64,000 nt of DNA from Bacillus sp. MM2020_4 (GCF_011250555.1 NZ_JAANMZ010000003.1:124001-188000); one strand, 5' to 3'; numbered from the stretch's first letter, positions 28,208 to 36,285 are shown. Numbers and translations: made by a program. Notes: generated from the letters alone by a model not told the origin.

Positions 28208-28843
28208 ATGGTTCACTTGTTCTCGCTACTCGTATTAGCATTTGCTCTCAGTCTTGACAGCTTTAGTGTTGGGTTTACCTATGGTTTGAGGAAAATGGTA
28301 ATGCCGATTAAGTCAATTTTGATTATTGCAACATGCTCGGCTGTCTCTTTAATGATAGCTGTGTCAATTGGACATGGACTAGAAAGAGTACTCTCGCCAG
28401 CTATTACGGCAAGCCTTGGTGGATTTATTCTAATTGCCCTTGGCGCCTGGGTAGTGTACCAATTTTTCCGTCCTGAAAAAGAAAAGGAAATTTTAAAACA
28501 CGAAAAGACGATTGTGAATTTTGAAATACGCTCCCTTGGAATTGCCATTAATATCCTGAAAAAACCAATGTCTGCTGATTTTGACCAATCAGGCACAATT
28601 ACAGGAATTGAAGCGCTTATGCTGGGATTTGCCTTATCGTTAGACTCATTTGGAGCAGGAATTGGGGCAGCGATGCTTGGCTTCTCCCCCTTTTATCTAG
28701 CTGCAACAGTTGCGATCATGAGCTCGTTATTTGTTCTCTTTGGGATCAAAAGCGGAACATTCTTTCATAAGTTTGAATGGATTCAAAAGTTTACCTTTTT
28801 GCCAGGGATTTTATTAATAATAATAGGTATTTGGAAAATTTAA
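28208..28843 (+). CDS. ytaF: Sporulation membrane protein YtaF (MntP-like)
   Basis: A 211-residue membrane protein with six hydrophobic segments arranged as two similar halves. Each half carries the MntP-type motif: LAFALSLDSFSVGFTYGLR at the N-terminus and GFALSLDSFGAGIGAAML in the second half. The MntP family exports manganese; YtaF is the sporulation-associated Bacillus member, and its substrate is not known. The loop between the halves (about 85-120) is charged. ATG 28208 is the start, with AAGGAG about 11 bases upstream; the frame extends to a TTG at 28184. It lies between mutM and coaE. Confidence 0.88.
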   Translation: MVHLFSLLVLAFALSLDSFSVGFTYGLRKMVMPIKSILIIATCSAVSLMIAVSIGHGLERVLSPAITASLGGFILIALGAWVVYQFFRPEKEKEILKHEKTIVNFEIRSLGIAINILKKPMSADFDQSGTITGIEALMLGFALSLDSFGAGIGAAMLGFSPFYLAATVAIMSSLFVLFGIKSGTFFHKFEWIQKFTFLPGILLIIIGIWKI

Positions 28844-28863
28844 TCGATTGAAAGGAAACAACC

Positions 28864-29469
28864 ATGTCACTAGTTATTGGTTTAACAGGCGGAATCGCCA
28901 GTGGAAAAAGTACAGTTTCAACTATGTTTAAGGAAATGGATATCACAGTGGTCGATGCAGATATCGAGGCCCGCCTGGCGGTGAAAAAAGGAGAACCTGC
29001 GTACCTTAAAATTATTGCCGAATTTGGCACGGAAATATTATTGGAGGACGGGGAAATCGATCGTCCAAAGCTCGGCTCGATTATATTCCATCAAGCAGAG
29101 AAAAGACAGCTCTTAAATGAAATTACCCACCCGGAAGTAAGAAAAAGAATGAGGAAACAAATAGATAACGCAACAAAGAACAATGAAAAAGTTGTTGTTC
29201 TTGATATCCCATTATTATTTGAAAGTAAACTAACGTTTATGGTGGATAAAACCATTTTGGTATTTGTGGATAATGAAACGCAATTACGAAGATTAATTGA
29301 GAGAAATGACCTCTCCGTTGACGATGCCAAAGCAAGAATCCGTTCTCAGATGCCGCTGTCTGACAAGGTTACCCTCGCAGATGCGGTAATTAATAATAAT
29401 GGAACAATCTCTGATACGAGGAAACAGCTCATTAATGTTTTAACAGAATGGGGAATTGGAATGAAATAA
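28864..29469 (+). CDS. coaE: Dephospho-CoA kinase
   Basis: CoaE, 201 residues, phosphorylates the 3'-hydroxyl of dephospho-CoA in the last step of CoA synthesis. The Walker A P-loop GLTGGIASGKSTV is at residues 6-18. DADIEARLAVKKGEPAY, ITHPEVRKRM and VVLDIPLLFE follow in the usual order, with the lid Arg region QLRRLIERNDLS. The ATG follows GAAAGGAAACAACC and is 20 bases after ytaF. A GC-poor hairpin with a T-run follows (29479-29512). Confidence 0.96.
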   Translation: MSLVIGLTGGIASGKSTVSTMFKEMDITVVDADIEARLAVKKGEPAYLKIIAEFGTEILLEDGEIDRPKLGSIIFHQAEKRQLLNEITHPEVRKRMRKQIDNATKNNEKVVVLDIPLLFESKLTFMVDKTILVFVDNETQLRRLIERNDLSVDDAKARIRSQMPLSDKVTLADAVINNNGTISDTRKQLINVLTEWGIGMK

Positions 29470-29478
29470 TCGAAATGT

Positions 29479-29512
29479 GAGAAGGGTTACCTTAGGGAAC
29501 TCTTCTTTTTTA
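29479..29512 (+). terminator. Terminator after coaE
   Basis: GAAGGGTT (29481-29488) / AACTCTTC (29498-29505) with one G-T, followed by T6. Confidence 0.7.
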
Positions 29513-29561
29513 ATTAATAATTATCAGAATTATAAAACATTAAAAAATCCGCTATTTATTC

Positions 29562-29623
29562 ATCACAATTATACCTAAATATGTTATACTAATTGCAATA
29601 ATACGAGTTAACAGTATAACATT
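29562..29623 (+). promoter_or_regulatory. gapB promoter with paired CcpN-like operators
   Basis: ATCACA (29562-29567), 17-bp spacer, TATACT (29585-29590). TATGTTATACT (29580-29590) fits the published CcpN consensus TRTGHYATAYW at every position and overlaps the -10. An inverted copy at 29613-29623 (AGTATAACATT) matches at 10 of 11. The two share a perfect 10-bp inverted repeat ATGTTATACT / AGTATAACAT. CcpN represses gapB under glycolytic conditions in B. subtilis; ccpN is not in this window. Confidence 0.75.
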
Positions 29624-29643
29624 AATACGGAAGGGGCCGTAAA

Positions 29644-30675
29644 ATGAAGGCGAAAATTGCGATTAATGGATTTGGGAGAATTGGAAGGATGGTCTTTCGA
29701 AAAGCAATACTTGAAAATAAAATGGAGATTGTAGCTATAAATGCGAGCTATCCAGCAGAAACTTTAGCACATTTACTTAAATATGACACGACCCATGGGC
29801 CATTCCAGGGCGATGTCATTCCATTGGACGATGAATTGGTCGTGAATGGGAAAAGAATTAAGCTAATAAATAAGCGTAATCCTGAAGAACTTCCATGGAA
29901 AGAGCTTGGTATTGATATTGTGATTGAGGCAACAGGAAAATTTAATGACAGAGATAAAGCTGCCCTGCACTTAGACGCTGGAGCCAAAAAGGTACTTTTG
30001 ACGGCACCAGGAAAAAATGAAGATATAACAATTGTTATGGGTGTTAATGACGGAATGCTGGATATTTCCAAGCATGATATTATTTCCAATGCCTCATGTA
30101 CAACCAACTGCCTTGCACCTGTTGCAAAGGTGTTAGATGAAAAATTTGGAATTGAGTGCGGGTTAATGACTACCATCCATGCTTATACAAATGATCAAAA
30201 GAACATTGATAATCCGCATAAGGATTTACGGAGAGCACGTGCATGTGGACAATCTATTATTCCTACCACAACAGGAGCTGCAAAGGCGTTGTCACTCGTA
30301 TTACCGCAGTTAAAGGGAAAATTACATGGAATGTCACTTCGAGTACCTACGCCGAACGTTTCGCTTGTTGACTTAGTGGTCGACCTTAACCAAGATGTAA
30401 CCGTTGATGAAATTAATCACGCTTTTATTGAAGCATCTACCGGATCGCTACGGGGTATTGTGGATTTCACTATGGAACCATTGGTTTCTGTTGATTTTAA
30501 TACAAACGAGCATTCAGCAATTATTGATGGCCTCTCTACAATGGTAATGGGCAAAAGGAAAGTGAAAGTTTTAGCCTGGTACGATAATGAGTGGGGCTAT
30601 TCAACACGAGTTGTTGAGCTAGCTTTATATGTCGCAGACGAAATTGCGAATGCCGCTAAGGTAAAGGTTGGATAA
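29644..30675 (+). CDS. gapB: Glyceraldehyde-3-phosphate dehydrogenase GapB (gluconeogenic)
   Basis: GapB, 343 residues, runs in the gluconeogenic direction with NADP in Bacillus. Motifs: the Rossmann loop AINGFGRIGRMVFR, the catalytic cysteine in SNASCTTNCLAPVAKVL, and NEWGYSTRVVELA. At the cofactor-selecting position after the second strand the sequence is AINASYPAETLAHLLKYD. The Asp that favours NAD in GapA is missing, as expected for an NADP enzyme. The ribosome binding site is GGAAGGGG. Gene order gapB-speD is as in B. subtilis. Regulation by CcpN is suggested by the upstream operators. Confidence 0.96.
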   Translation: MKAKIAINGFGRIGRMVFRKAILENKMEIVAINASYPAETLAHLLKYDTTHGPFQGDVIPLDDELVVNGKRIKLINKRNPEELPWKELGIDIVIEATGKFNDRDKAALHLDAGAKKVLLTAPGKNEDITIVMGVNDGMLDISKHDIISNASCTTNCLAPVAKVLDEKFGIECGLMTTIHAYTNDQKNIDNPHKDLRRARACGQSIIPTTTGAAKALSLVLPQLKGKLHGMSLRVPTPNVSLVDLVVDLNQDVTVDEINHAFIEASTGSLRGIVDFTMEPLVSVDFNTNEHSAIIDGLSTMVMGKRKVKVLAWYDNEWGYSTRVVELALYVADEIANAAKVKVG

Positions 30676-30683
30676 TCATCATA

Positions 30684-30716
30684 AAAAAATGCTGTCATTT
30701 GACGGCTTTTTTTTTT
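30684..30716 (+). terminator. Terminator after gapB
   Basis: GCTGTC (30691-30696) / GACGGC (30701-30706, one G-T), A-rich before and T10 after. It separates gapB from the speD promoter; the remaining 170 bases to 30888 hold only AT-rich sequence and that promoter. Confidence 0.8.
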
Positions 30717-30852
30717 GATTGGGTTGTACCATTGCGGGCTTTTTCGCATAGTATAGTTTTACCGAAAGAATCATTTATGCGCAGATATAATGAAAAATGA
30801 CCAGTAGCCATTATTATGAAAATTAATCATGAAAAAAATTTATTTTGATAGG

Positions 30853-30881
30853 TTGCAAAAAAAATATAAACCAAGTATACT
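30853..30881 (+). promoter_or_regulatory. speD promoter
   Basis: TTGCAA (30853-30858), 17-bp spacer, TATACT (30876-30881). The start of transcription would be near 30888, directly before the structured leader. Confidence 0.75.
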
Positions 30882-30887
30882 AGTCAT

Positions 30888-31028
30888 CGTGAACTTCTTG
30901 AAATCAGGTAGCGATAAATTACTTAAAGGGTTAGGACCTCTTTGGACTAACTTTCCCCCGTGGTAGTTAGAAGATGCCGTCAATAATAGGATTTCAAGAA
31001 ACCATCATAAAAGGTAAAAGGGGGAAAA
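30888..31028 (+). promoter_or_regulatory. Structured speD leader RNA, candidate translational switch
   Basis: An 11-bp perfect closing helix TTCTTGAAATC (30895-30905) / GATTTCAAGAA (30990-31000) encloses 84 nt. Inside, AGGTA (30906-30910) can pair with TACTT (30920-30924). CTAACT (30947-30952) can pair either with the upstream GGTTAG (30929-30934) or with AGTTAG (30965-30970). TTTCCCCC (30952-30959) is exactly complementary to GGGGGAAA (31020-31027), the speD Shine-Dalgarno. This looks like an RNA that exposes or hides the ribosome binding site. I do not recognise it as a known riboswitch class. Confidence 0.6.
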
Positions 31029-31409
31029 ATGAATATGGAAACAATGGGACGTCATGTAATCTCAGAACTTTGGGGTTGCGACTTTGAAAAATTAAATGAT
31101 ATGGACTTTATTGAAACCACGTTTGTCGAAGCTGCTCTTAAATCCGGTGCTGAAGTTCGTGAAGTAGCATTTCACAAATTTGCGCCACAAGGTGTCAGCG
31201 GTGTAGTCATTATTTCTGAATCACACCTTACTATCCACAGCTTCCCTGAGCACGGCTATGCCAGCATTGATGTGTATACATGCGGTGATTTAAACCCGAA
31301 TGTGGCAGCTGACTATATTGCTGAAGCGTTAAATGCCGAAACGCGTGAAAATATTGAAATTCCGCGCGGAATGGGGCCTGTACATGTAAAACAGGCGAAA
31401 GTTCTATAA
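31029..31409 (+). CDS. speD: S-adenosylmethionine decarboxylase proenzyme
   Basis: SpeD of the short bacterial class, which self-cleaves to give a pyruvoyl enzyme and makes decarboxylated SAM for spermidine synthesis. Counting from the second in-frame Met (31035, [17 protein letters not shown], the usual start), the cleavage site is Glu62-Ser63 in [18 protein letters not shown]; the Ser becomes the pyruvoyl group. [14 protein letters not shown] completes the core. Length 124-126 fits. The Shine-Dalgarno AAAAGGGGG gives ideal spacing to ATG 31029 and a long one to 31035. It has its own promoter and structured leader, so it is separable from gapB. Confidence 0.96.
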   Translation: MNMETMGRHVISELWGCDFEKLNDMDFIETTFVEAALKSGAEVREVAFHKFAPQGVSGVVIISESHLTIHSFPEHGYASIDVYTCGDLNPNVAADYIAEALNAETRENIEIPRGMGPVHVKQAKVL

Positions 31410-31435
31410 TCAATCTTTATAAAAACAATTAGCTT

Positions 31436-31466
31436 AGAGGTGTACCACTTGTACATCTCTTTTTAT
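31436..31466 (+). terminator. Terminator after speD
   Basis: AGAGGTGTAC (31436-31445) / GTACATCTCT (31451-31460, one G-T), then T5. Confidence 0.88.
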
Positions 31467-31521
31467 ATTTTGCTGGAAATGTTGTAAACTAAGTTAAAGA
31501 GTAGATATTTGGAGGGGTAGT

Positions 31522-31899
31522 ATGGGTATTTTTACACGGTTTAAAAAGCAAATAGAAACTTCAGACCAAAACACGGATGATTCCTTGAAAACGCATTATT
31601 ATAAGGCCACTTTTAATCAGTTATTTCAATCAGTCGAAAAAATTTTCCATGATGATGCCGATTGTCAGGTCATAACCGTATCTAAGGACCATGGAGAGAT
31701 TGCGGTTGAAGTCAAAAAACCAATACCTTGTTTCTTGATTATCACAATTGTTTCGGTAAAACCGATGGAAACAGCGGTTGATTTTAATATTTCATCAGAA
31801 AGATTTTCATTAATAGGCATAAATCCCGTTTTAAAAACCCGTATTACTGCTTATTATAAGCGGATTGGCCAATTACATAATCTTGTTGGAACGAAATAA
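31522..31899 (+). CDS. Conserved hypothetical cytosolic protein
   Basis: A 125-residue soluble protein, no signal peptide or membrane segment obvious, that I do not recognise with confidence. The N-terminus is basic (MGIFTRFKKQIE). The middle alternates beta-like strands: CQVITVSKDHGEIAVEVKK, PCFLIITIVSVKPMETAVDFNIS. The C-terminus is helical and basic (LKTRITAYYKRIGQLHNL). The strand pattern with basic tail recalls DUF1499-like cytosolic proteins of Bacillus, but that is a weak impression. A good ribosome binding site (GGAGGGG) precedes the ATG. It lies alone between the speD terminator and nrdR. Confidence 0.7.
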   Translation: MGIFTRFKKQIETSDQNTDDSLKTHYYKATFNQLFQSVEKIFHDDADCQVITVSKDHGEIAVEVKKPIPCFLIITIVSVKPMETAVDFNISSERFSLIGINPVLKTRITAYYKRIGQLHNLVGTK

Positions 31900-31983
31900 A
31901 ACTCGTACACTTCTACTTGTACAAAGGGCTGCTATTTAATAAGATAAAGATAAGGATTTTGTCGATTTGGAGCTGATTAAACA

Positions 31984-32445
31984 ATGAAATGCCCTTCATG
32001 TCAAAATTATGGTACACGTGTTCTGGATTCCCGGCCTGTTGATGAAGGACGTGCAACACGGAGAAGGCGGGAATGTGAAGAATGCGGATATCGATTTACC
32101 ACTTTCGAGAAGATTGAAGAGATCCCCTTAATTGTGGTGAAAAAAGAAGGAACGAGAGAAGAATTCAGCCGTGATAAGATATTGCGGGGCTTGATTAAGG
32201 CGTGCGAAAAACGACCTGTAGCCTTAAAAGAGTTAGAAGATATCACTCATGGTGTTGAAAAGGATCTTCGCAGTCAGGGTATTTCAGAAATCAAAAGTGA
32301 TGCCATTGGTGAAATGGTGATGGACAGGCTGGCGCATGTCGATGAAGTCGCATATGTGAGATTCGCCTCTGTTTACCGCCAATTTAAAGATATCAATGTA
32401 TTTATCGATGAATTAAAAGAATTAATCAAAAAGGAAAAATCTTAA
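31984..32445 (+). CDS. nrdR: Transcriptional repressor NrdR
   Basis: NrdR, 153 residues, represses ribonucleotide reductase operons according to ATP/dATP. The N-terminal zinc ribbon has [16 protein letters not shown] and [12 protein letters not shown] (residues 3-36), and residues about 49-139 form the ATP cone ([20 protein letters not shown]). The family block [19 protein letters not shown] is complete. No canonical NrdR box was sought in other genes because the target operons are outside the window. The gene stands 59 bases before dnaB, as in the nrdR-dnaB-dnaI cluster of B. subtilis. Confidence 0.96.
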   Translation: MKCPSCQNYGTRVLDSRPVDEGRATRRRRECEECGYRFTTFEKIEEIPLIVVKKEGTREEFSRDKILRGLIKACEKRPVALKELEDITHGVEKDLRSQGISEIKSDAIGEMVMDRLAHVDEVAYVRFASVYRQFKDINVFIDELKELIKKEKS

Positions 32446-32504
32446 CTGAGCTAAAGGGTCAATCTTTGGCTCTTTTTTCACTAACGAAGGAGTGTTGGAT
32501 TGAT

Positions 32505-33896
32505 ATGGCGCAGCATTGGCAGGAAATTCTTCCTATCGACCGGTATATGGTAGCGGCCAATGGGCTTTTACATGAGTATGACCGTAAAGTGCTGACGTTT
32601 TTATATCAGCCTTTGATAGGATCAACTTGTTTTAGTTTGTATATGACTCTCTGGATGGAGCTTGAGGAAAACCGCCTTTGGTCTGAAACTTCCACACATC
32701 ATCTTTTGATGAACATAATGGAAATGAATTTAAATGATATATATGAGGCTCGATTAAAGTTAGAGGGAATTGGTTTATTAAAGACCTTTGTTAAAACGAA
32801 TGGCGAGGATCGTTCCTTTATTTACGAACTGTATCCCCCATTAAATCCTGAGCAATTCTTCTTAGATGGGATGTTAAATATTTATCTTTACAGAAAAATT
32901 GGCAAAAATCATTTTGCAAGACTAAAACGCTTCTTTACTGTCCAGCAAAAGCCGGGGGAAAAAGAATACCAAGATGTGACGAGGGCTTTTCAGGACGTGT
33001 TTGCATCGGCTGCTCCCGGAAGCCTGCAATACCTTCAGGATGTTTCAGAAGATATTGAATGGTCAGGGGACCATAATCAGTTTATTGGCCGAAATGAATC
33101 AAATCCTATTCAAATTGATACGGGTTCGTTCGATTTTGCTTTGTTAGAAGCGGGTCTGAATGAATCCTTAGTTCCTAAAAAAGCACTGACATCTAAAGTG
33201 AAGAATGTAATTAGCAATCTTGCATTTTTATATAATATCGACCCGATTGAAATGAAAAATTTTATCTTAGGTGCGATCAATCCGAATGATGAAATTGATA
33301 TTGAGGACTTGAGAAAAGGTGCGCGCGATTGGTATCAATTTGAGAATTATGACCAATTGCCAAGCCTGATTAATCGGATCCAACCGGCCGCTCTTCAAAC
33401 CCAATTAACCGAACCGAAAACACCAGAAGAAAATTTGATTCGATCATATGAAACAACCCCACCGCTAACTGTCTTTAAAGAGATCTCAGGTGGTGTGGAA
33501 CCGTCTGATGCTAACTTAAAAGTTTTAGAAGAAGTGATGATAAAATATAAGCTTTCTCCCGGTGTGGTAAATGTTTTGATTGATTTTGTCATGAGAAAAA
33601 CGAAGATGCAATTTTCCAAGAATTATGTTGATGCGGTCGCAAGTACGTGGGCACGATTGCAAATAAAAACGGTGAAAGAAGCAATGGAACTCGCCAAAAA
33701 TAATGAAACGGCTCAGAATGAAAATAAAAAGGCTAGAACAAGAGGGAATAAAAAGCCCATTCGAACCGAGTTAATCCCTGATTGGTTTGAAGAAAGTCCG
33801 AATACACCGGTTAAAGATTCTTCCCTTGAAAACAAAACCGAAGACGAAGAGAAAAAGCGGGCGATTGAAGAGAAATTAAAAGCCTTTAGGAAGTAG
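32505..33896 (+). CDS. dnaB: Replication initiation and membrane attachment protein DnaB
   Basis: The Bacillus-type DnaB (not the helicase), 463 residues, which with DnaD and DnaI loads the DnaC helicase at oriC and restarts. It contains two DnaB/DnaD-type helical repeats: an N-terminal winged-helix dimerisation domain (about 1-110), and a C-terminal DDBH2 domain around residues 320-395 (EVMIKYKLSPGVVNVLIDFVMRKT). A charged tail (KKARTRGNKKPIR and EDEEKKRAIEEKLKAFRK) follows. The ATG at 32505 is where the family starts; an upstream GAAGGAG is about 12 bases away. It is followed after 12 bases by dnaI. Confidence 0.95.
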   Translation: MAQHWQEILPIDRYMVAANGLLHEYDRKVLTFLYQPLIGSTCFSLYMTLWMELEENRLWSETSTHHLLMNIMEMNLNDIYEARLKLEGIGLLKTFVKTNGEDRSFIYELYPPLNPEQFFLDGMLNIYLYRKIGKNHFARLKRFFTVQQKPGEKEYQDVTRAFQDVFASAAPGSLQYLQDVSEDIEWSGDHNQFIGRNESNPIQIDTGSFDFALLEAGLNESLVPKKALTSKVKNVISNLAFLYNIDPIEMKNFILGAINPNDEIDIEDLRKGARDWYQFENYDQLPSLINRIQPAALQTQLTEPKTPEENLIRSYETTPPLTVFKEISGGVEPSDANLKVLEEVMIKYKLSPGVVNVLIDFVMRKTKMQFSKNYVDAVASTWARLQIKTVKEAMELAKNNETAQNENKKARTRGNKKPIRTELIPDWFEESPNTPVKDSSLENKTEDEEKKRAIEEKLKAFRK

Positions 33897-33908
33897 GATG
33901 TGAATCGT

Positions 33909-34835
33909 ATGGAAAAGATAAATAAAACCTTACAGCGGCTTGCCTCGAATCAGAACTTTCAAAAGCGCTATCAAGAACAGCGTCAGAAAGTCCTGCAAAA
34001 TCGGGGAGTTCAAGTATTTTTATCTGAGCATGAAGATGAAATTACCCAAGAAATGATTGAAAAGAGCATGAGTAAACTATACGAATACACGAACCAAAGT
34101 CAGGACTGCAACCGCTGTGAGAGTCTTGAAAAATGTATAAACTTTATGAAGGGATATGAACCTGAATTGGTTCTATCACGAAACTCCATTGATGTGGTCT
34201 ATAAGCGATGCAAGCTGAAGGTCATAGCAGATGAGAAAAAGAAAAATGAAAAGCTTATTAAAAGTCTCTATGTACCAAGGGATATCCTTGAGGCGACCTT
34301 TGAGGACTTCGAAGGGGATACGGGCCGGCTTGATGCGGGCGATAAAGCGGCAACTTTTTTAATGAATTATGAAGCAGGTAAAAAAGCCAAAGGCCTCTAT
34401 TTATACGGGAAATTCGGTGTAGGTAAGTCGTATATATTAGGTGCCATTGCCAATGAGCTGGCAAGAAAACAAATTTCATCAATGATTGTTTATGTTCCGG
34501 AATTACTGAGGGAAATGAAAAGCTCCATAGCCGACTCAACACTTAATGAAAAAATTGAAGCATTAAAGAAAGAACCCATTTTAATGCTAGATGATATTGG
34601 TGCTGAAGCCATGTCAAGCTGGACACGGGACGAAATTCTCGGGCCAATATTGCAATTCCGGATGCTCGAAAGTCTTCCAACCTTTTTCACCTCGAATTTT
34701 GATTTTAAAGGGCTCGAGCATCACTTAACATACAGCCAGCGCGGTGAAGAAGAAAAGATGAAGGCCATGCGAATTATGGAACGAATTCGAACCTTGAGCG
34801 AACCTGTGCTTGTAGATGGCAGAAATCGAAGATAA
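33909..34835 (+). CDS. dnaI: Primosomal protein DnaI, helicase loader
   Basis: DnaI, 308 residues, an AAA+ ATPase that loads replicative helicase onto DNA. The N-terminal helicase-binding zinc domain has cysteines in CNRCESLEKC and the later RCKLK region (about 70-110). The ATPase part carries Walker A LYGKFGVGKS, Walker B ILMLDDIGAE, sensor TSNFDF and the arginine finger region YSQRGEEEK. ATG 33909 is preferred because GGATGTGA lies before it; GTG 33900 falls inside that element. It ends the nrdR-dnaB-dnaI cluster with an intrinsic terminator. Confidence 0.96.
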   Translation: MEKINKTLQRLASNQNFQKRYQEQRQKVLQNRGVQVFLSEHEDEITQEMIEKSMSKLYEYTNQSQDCNRCESLEKCINFMKGYEPELVLSRNSIDVVYKRCKLKVIADEKKKNEKLIKSLYVPRDILEATFEDFEGDTGRLDAGDKAATFLMNYEAGKKAKGLYLYGKFGVGKSYILGAIANELARKQISSMIVYVPELLREMKSSIADSTLNEKIEALKKEPILMLDDIGAEAMSSWTRDEILGPILQFRMLESLPTFFTSNFDFKGLEHHLTYSQRGEEEKMKAMRIMERIRTLSEPVLVDGRNRR

Positions 34836-34847
34836 TAAACTGTGTTT

Positions 34848-34882
34848 AGGATTGTCGTACTAAAACGGCGATCCTTTTTTTA
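34848..34882 (+). terminator. Terminator after dnaI
   Basis: AGGATTGTCG (34848-34857) / CGGCGATCCT (34866-34875) with two G-T pairs, then T7. Confidence 0.85.
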
Positions 34883-34977
34883 TTTAAATACAAAAAGCCT
34901 TGGTCTGCTAACTTCTATTTTGGCCAAGACCCCCATATATATTTAAAACAGTGATTTGACAAAAAGGGGGGATTTGG

Positions 34978-35859
34978 TTGGCGGAAATCATCTTCCAAGG
35001 CAAGCTGGATGCACAAAGATTTTATGCCCACTTGCTAAAGTATGTTCCATATAAACCGGAAAAAGAAACTATTCTTCTACTTGAAGATCGACATATAGTA
35101 AAAATTTTAGATAGCGAATGTTCCGTTGATATTTTTGAAGCACTGAAAACGGCTTTTTTTGATTTTATTACAATAATAAAACGAAATGACTGGTTTAGAG
35201 AGATTATTAAGAATCAATTTTATTATGAGGATTTAGAAGAGCAGCAGCAAATTATGGAAATCATTTATTCTGTACTTGAGGGTCAGAGAGACGACTTAGC
35301 TGTTTTCTTAAAAGAAACAAGTGAAGAGCTCGATATGATTAAGGCTGCCATCAGCCATGTGTTTCAAGATCATGTTTCTTTATCATTTGACTCGTTCCAT
35401 AAATTTCGTTTGCGCCCCTATCTTCAAATGCTTGAGGGTTACGTAGAGCTGGCTATTGATGAGTATAAAATGGAGCAGGAATATCAAATGTTTGTGCAAA
35501 TGCTTAGGGATTTTTTGATGAATCGGGAACCGAAAATGGACATTCTTCATGTATTATTTGATGAGGAAATTACTTTCTATAATGAAGAGTTAAAGGAGAT
35601 CAAACGAGGGGAATTAACAAAAATGATTGACCGTAAATTATTAGTGAATCATCCTGTATATGTCGATTCTGCCTCCATTGCACCGCTGTTGTCGTTGGCA
35701 CCGACTTCTATTTTTATTTATACAAACGTCCCTAACGAGCCACTCGTTAGAACCATTAAAAATATCTTTGAAGAGCGGGTAACTATTAAAACCTTTGCGG
35801 CACTCCGAGAGGTAAAGAAATTGTCTGTGGGTGAGAAATCCTCCGAAAATCATGCATAA
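34978..35859 (+). CDS. ytxC: Sporulation protein YtxC
   Basis: A 293-residue soluble protein of the YtxC family, named in Bacillus as a putative sporulation protein; the molecular function is unknown. The sequence is mostly helical and acidic. Characteristic stretches are FDSFHKFRLRPYLQMLEGYVELAIDEYKMEQEYQ (in pieces, residues about 140-175) and VDSASIAPLLSLAPTSIFIYT near 225. It starts with TTG directly after AAAAAGGGGGGAT. It is monocistronic between the dnaI terminator and the thrS T-box, the same order as in B. subtilis. Confidence 0.9.
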   Translation: MAEIIFQGKLDAQRFYAHLLKYVPYKPEKETILLLEDRHIVKILDSECSVDIFEALKTAFFDFITIIKRNDWFREIIKNQFYYEDLEEQQQIMEIIYSVLEGQRDDLAVFLKETSEELDMIKAAISHVFQDHVSLSFDSFHKFRLRPYLQMLEGYVELAIDEYKMEQEYQMFVQMLRDFLMNREPKMDILHVLFDEEITFYNEELKEIKRGELTKMIDRKLLVNHPVYVDSASIAPLLSLAPTSIFIYTNVPNEPLVRTIKNIFEERVTIKTFAALREVKKLSVGEKSSENHA

Positions 35860-35895
35860 AAAATAATATTATGGGAATAGTTAGTTTTGCGTACC

Positions 35896-35924
35896 TTGAT
35901 TTTTTATTTTGTACTGATTATAAT
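35896..35924 (+). promoter_or_regulatory. thrS promoter
   Basis: TTGATT (35896-35901), 17-bp spacer, TATAAT (35919-35924). Confidence 0.75.
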
Positions 35925-35930
35925 AACGTA

Positions 35931-36217
35931 CATAGCAATTATATTTATTAAAAGTAATGATAAGGACAATAGTATTTCTTTACGGTTTTTTAGAGAGGGA
36001 GAGCGCCGGCTGAAAATCTCCTAACACGAAAAAAATACTTACCACCTTTAAACTTCAACTGTGAACACTGCATTTTCTATGGAGTAAGTAATGGTTGACG
36101 GTCTACAGCCGTTACCTGACCAAAGTCATTTTTCAGTGTTATGTACCTGAAAATGAAAAATTGGGTGGAACCACGTGTTTTCAAAACTCGTCCCTATTCC
36201 AGGGGCGGGTTTTTTTG
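35931..36217 (+). promoter_or_regulatory. T-box leader of thrS
   Basis: A tRNA-sensing antitermination leader. The T-box GGGTGGAACCACG is at 36163-36175. The terminator CTCGTCCCT (36187-36195) / AGGGGCGGG (36201-36209) with T7 follows. Uncharged tRNA-Thr pairs its NCCA end with the TGGAA bulge to allow readthrough. ACC triplets at 36041 could be the specifier, but I could not place the specifier loop with confidence. It fills most of the 426-base gap before thrS. Confidence 0.93.
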
Positions 36218-36229
36218 TTTTATTAGAAA

Positions 36230-36255
36230 AGCTTCAGCGCCTAGGTGCTGAAGCT
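36230..36255 (+). repeat. Hairpin element between T-box terminator and thrS
   Basis: AGCTTCAGC (36230-36238) / GCTGAAGCT (36247-36255), perfect 9-bp arms around GCCTAGGT, which is itself nearly palindromic. It lies after the T-box terminator and 31 bases before the thrS start. It resembles short interspersed palindromes seen in Bacillus genomes; role unknown. Confidence 0.6.
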
Positions 36256-36285
36256 GGACACTTTAAATTAAAGGGAGGAATTTAT

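Noticed and set aside
32505-33896. Replicative helicase DnaB
   Set aside because: There is no Walker A motif or RecA fold; the sequence is the Bacillus initiation protein DnaB with DnaB/DnaD helical domains.
36175-36285. 37-residue N-terminal extension of thrS
   Set aside because: It would translate the T-box terminator and the hairpin element; the family begins at 36286 with a good ribosome binding site.
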